Source: Crateriforma conspicua
GTDB lineage: Bacteria > Planctomycetota > Planctomycetia > Pirellulales > Pirellulaceae
Assembly: GCF_007752935.1 (NCBI RefSeq)
Contig: NZ_CP036319.1
Coordinates: 3,906,001-3,970,000, forward strand
DNA: 64,000 nt
Direction: 5' to 3'
Shown here: positions 63,559 through 64,000 of the stretch, in pieces
Layout of the letters: the number at the start of each line of letters is the position of its first letter
Position numbering within the stretch: position 1 is the stretch's first letter
Made by a program: the position numbers and the translations under genes
Notes under the pieces: generated by a model
Seen by the model: only the letters and a program-made list of their open reading frames with translations
Told to the model about the DNA's origin: nothing
Databases searched by the model: none

Positions 63559-64000
63559 TCATTCGTAGACCAGCTGTGCCGTCGCCTTCGTATCCGTGTC
63601 GGAAATCAAACGCACCCAACACGCGGAAAACCGATCTGGAAAACGATGGGTGATTTCTTGGTTGGCGGGGCAAGTCAAACGGTCATAATCCACCCACAAA
63701 TCGGTGCCATCCACATCGACCTGGACCGTGAACGTCACATCACTTTGATGCTCGTGCGACAGGGTCATCGTCTTTTGGTCATATCCAGTCATCAAGTAAG
63801 CATCCGAAGCCACGTCGGCGGCGACGGTGGATTCGTACCAGGGGCCACCGTGTCCGACCGGTTTGCCTAATTGCCAAAGATCGTCCACGCCACCAAACCA
63901 CAATCCGACGGACCGATCCGCATCCAAGAAGACGTGCGAATCGTCGATGGCATCCGGCGACAAGCCCGCCAACACCAGCAAGCCATTCCAAGAACAAAAG
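63559..64000 (-). CDS. C-terminal part of a conserved planctomycete protein (5' end outside window)
   Basis: About 146 residues of a larger minus-strand gene that continues beyond the right edge. The visible part begins WNGLLVLAGLSPDAIDDSHV, with DDLWQLGKPVGHGGPWYEST and a beta-rich rest ending TKATAQLVYE. The WFGGVDDLWQLGKPVGHGGP pattern is familiar from secreted planctomycete proteins with a beta-propeller or glycoside-hydrolase-like role, but I cannot name a family. It is convergent with the BFD gene. Confidence 0.7.
   Translation of the reverse strand, partial: FCSWNGLLVLAGLSPDAIDDSHVFLDADRSVGLWFGGVDDLWQLGKPVGHGGPWYESTVAADVASDAYLMTGYDQKTMTLSHEHQSDVTFTVQVDVDGTDLWVDYDRLTCPANQEITHRFPDRFSACWVRLISDTDTKATAQLVYE

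Overview
The window is a chromosomal stretch from a GC-rich planctomycete, most likely of the Pirellulales (Rhodopirellula-like). The assignment rests on gene families typical of that group: a DUF1501 / PSC1-DUF1549-DUF1553 pair, a PVC-type haem-binding CxxCH protein with a large beta-propeller, a DUF1559 prepilin-like protein with a small lipoprotein behind it, a PEP-CTERM protein, and Ser/Thr kinases fused to other domains. Shine-Dalgarno sites are rare, starts are often GTG or TTG, and long antisense ORFs shadow nearly every gene. I saw no rRNA, tRNA, CRISPR array, insertion sequence, phage or plasmid gene.

Layout. 1-1.9 kb: C-terminal part of Smc. 2-9.5 kb: a secreted trypsin-like PEP-CTERM protein, a SnoaL-like protein, the coupled PSD1/DUF1501 pair and a divergent PAS-AraC regulator. 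9.5-11.2 kb: an unusual DoxX / TIM-barrel fusion, followed by an intergenic 8-bp tandem repeat. 11.7-17.7 kb: the most distinctive locus, a Ser/Thr kinase fused to a tubulin-like GTPase domain, an AAA ATPase upstream of it on the same strand, and a divergent FHA-EAL (c-di-GMP phosphodiesterase) protein. 18-28 kb: sialate O-acetylesterase, PgsA, a CPBP protease, AroB, a LarA-type protein, FabZ-FabI, IlvE and a radical SAM protein. 28-39 kb: FHA protein, Dabb protein, TsaE, an APH-like kinase, a DsbD-like protein, MnmE, an MBL hydrolase, HemW, a CCA/poly(A) nucleotidyltransferase and a Nudix hydrolase. 39-46.6 kb: the PVC haem protein, a remarkably cysteine-rich secreted protein, and the DUF1559/lipoprotein pair. 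46.6-53.4 kb: LarC, a glycosyltransferase, a cation/proton antiporter with a partner membrane protein, and a kinase-PAS protein. 53.8-64 kb: LigA, a GspE/PilT-type ATPase, small helical and membrane proteins, YchF, a proline-rich exported protein, RlmN, a peptidase T-like M20 protein, a BFD-type ferredoxin and a partial gene at the right edge.

How the genes work together. Most of the window is housekeeping: chromosome segregation, lipid and fatty acid synthesis, aromatic and branched-chain amino acid synthesis, tRNA/rRNA modification and DNA repair. Phospho-threonine signalling is a recurring accessory theme, with two kinases and two FHA proteins. The kinase-tubulin / AAA / FHA-EAL locus is the best candidate for an undescribed system. 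It could join Ser/Thr phosphorylation, a GTP-dependent polymer-type domain, an ATPase and c-di-GMP turnover. That link is inferred from domain content and gene order only.
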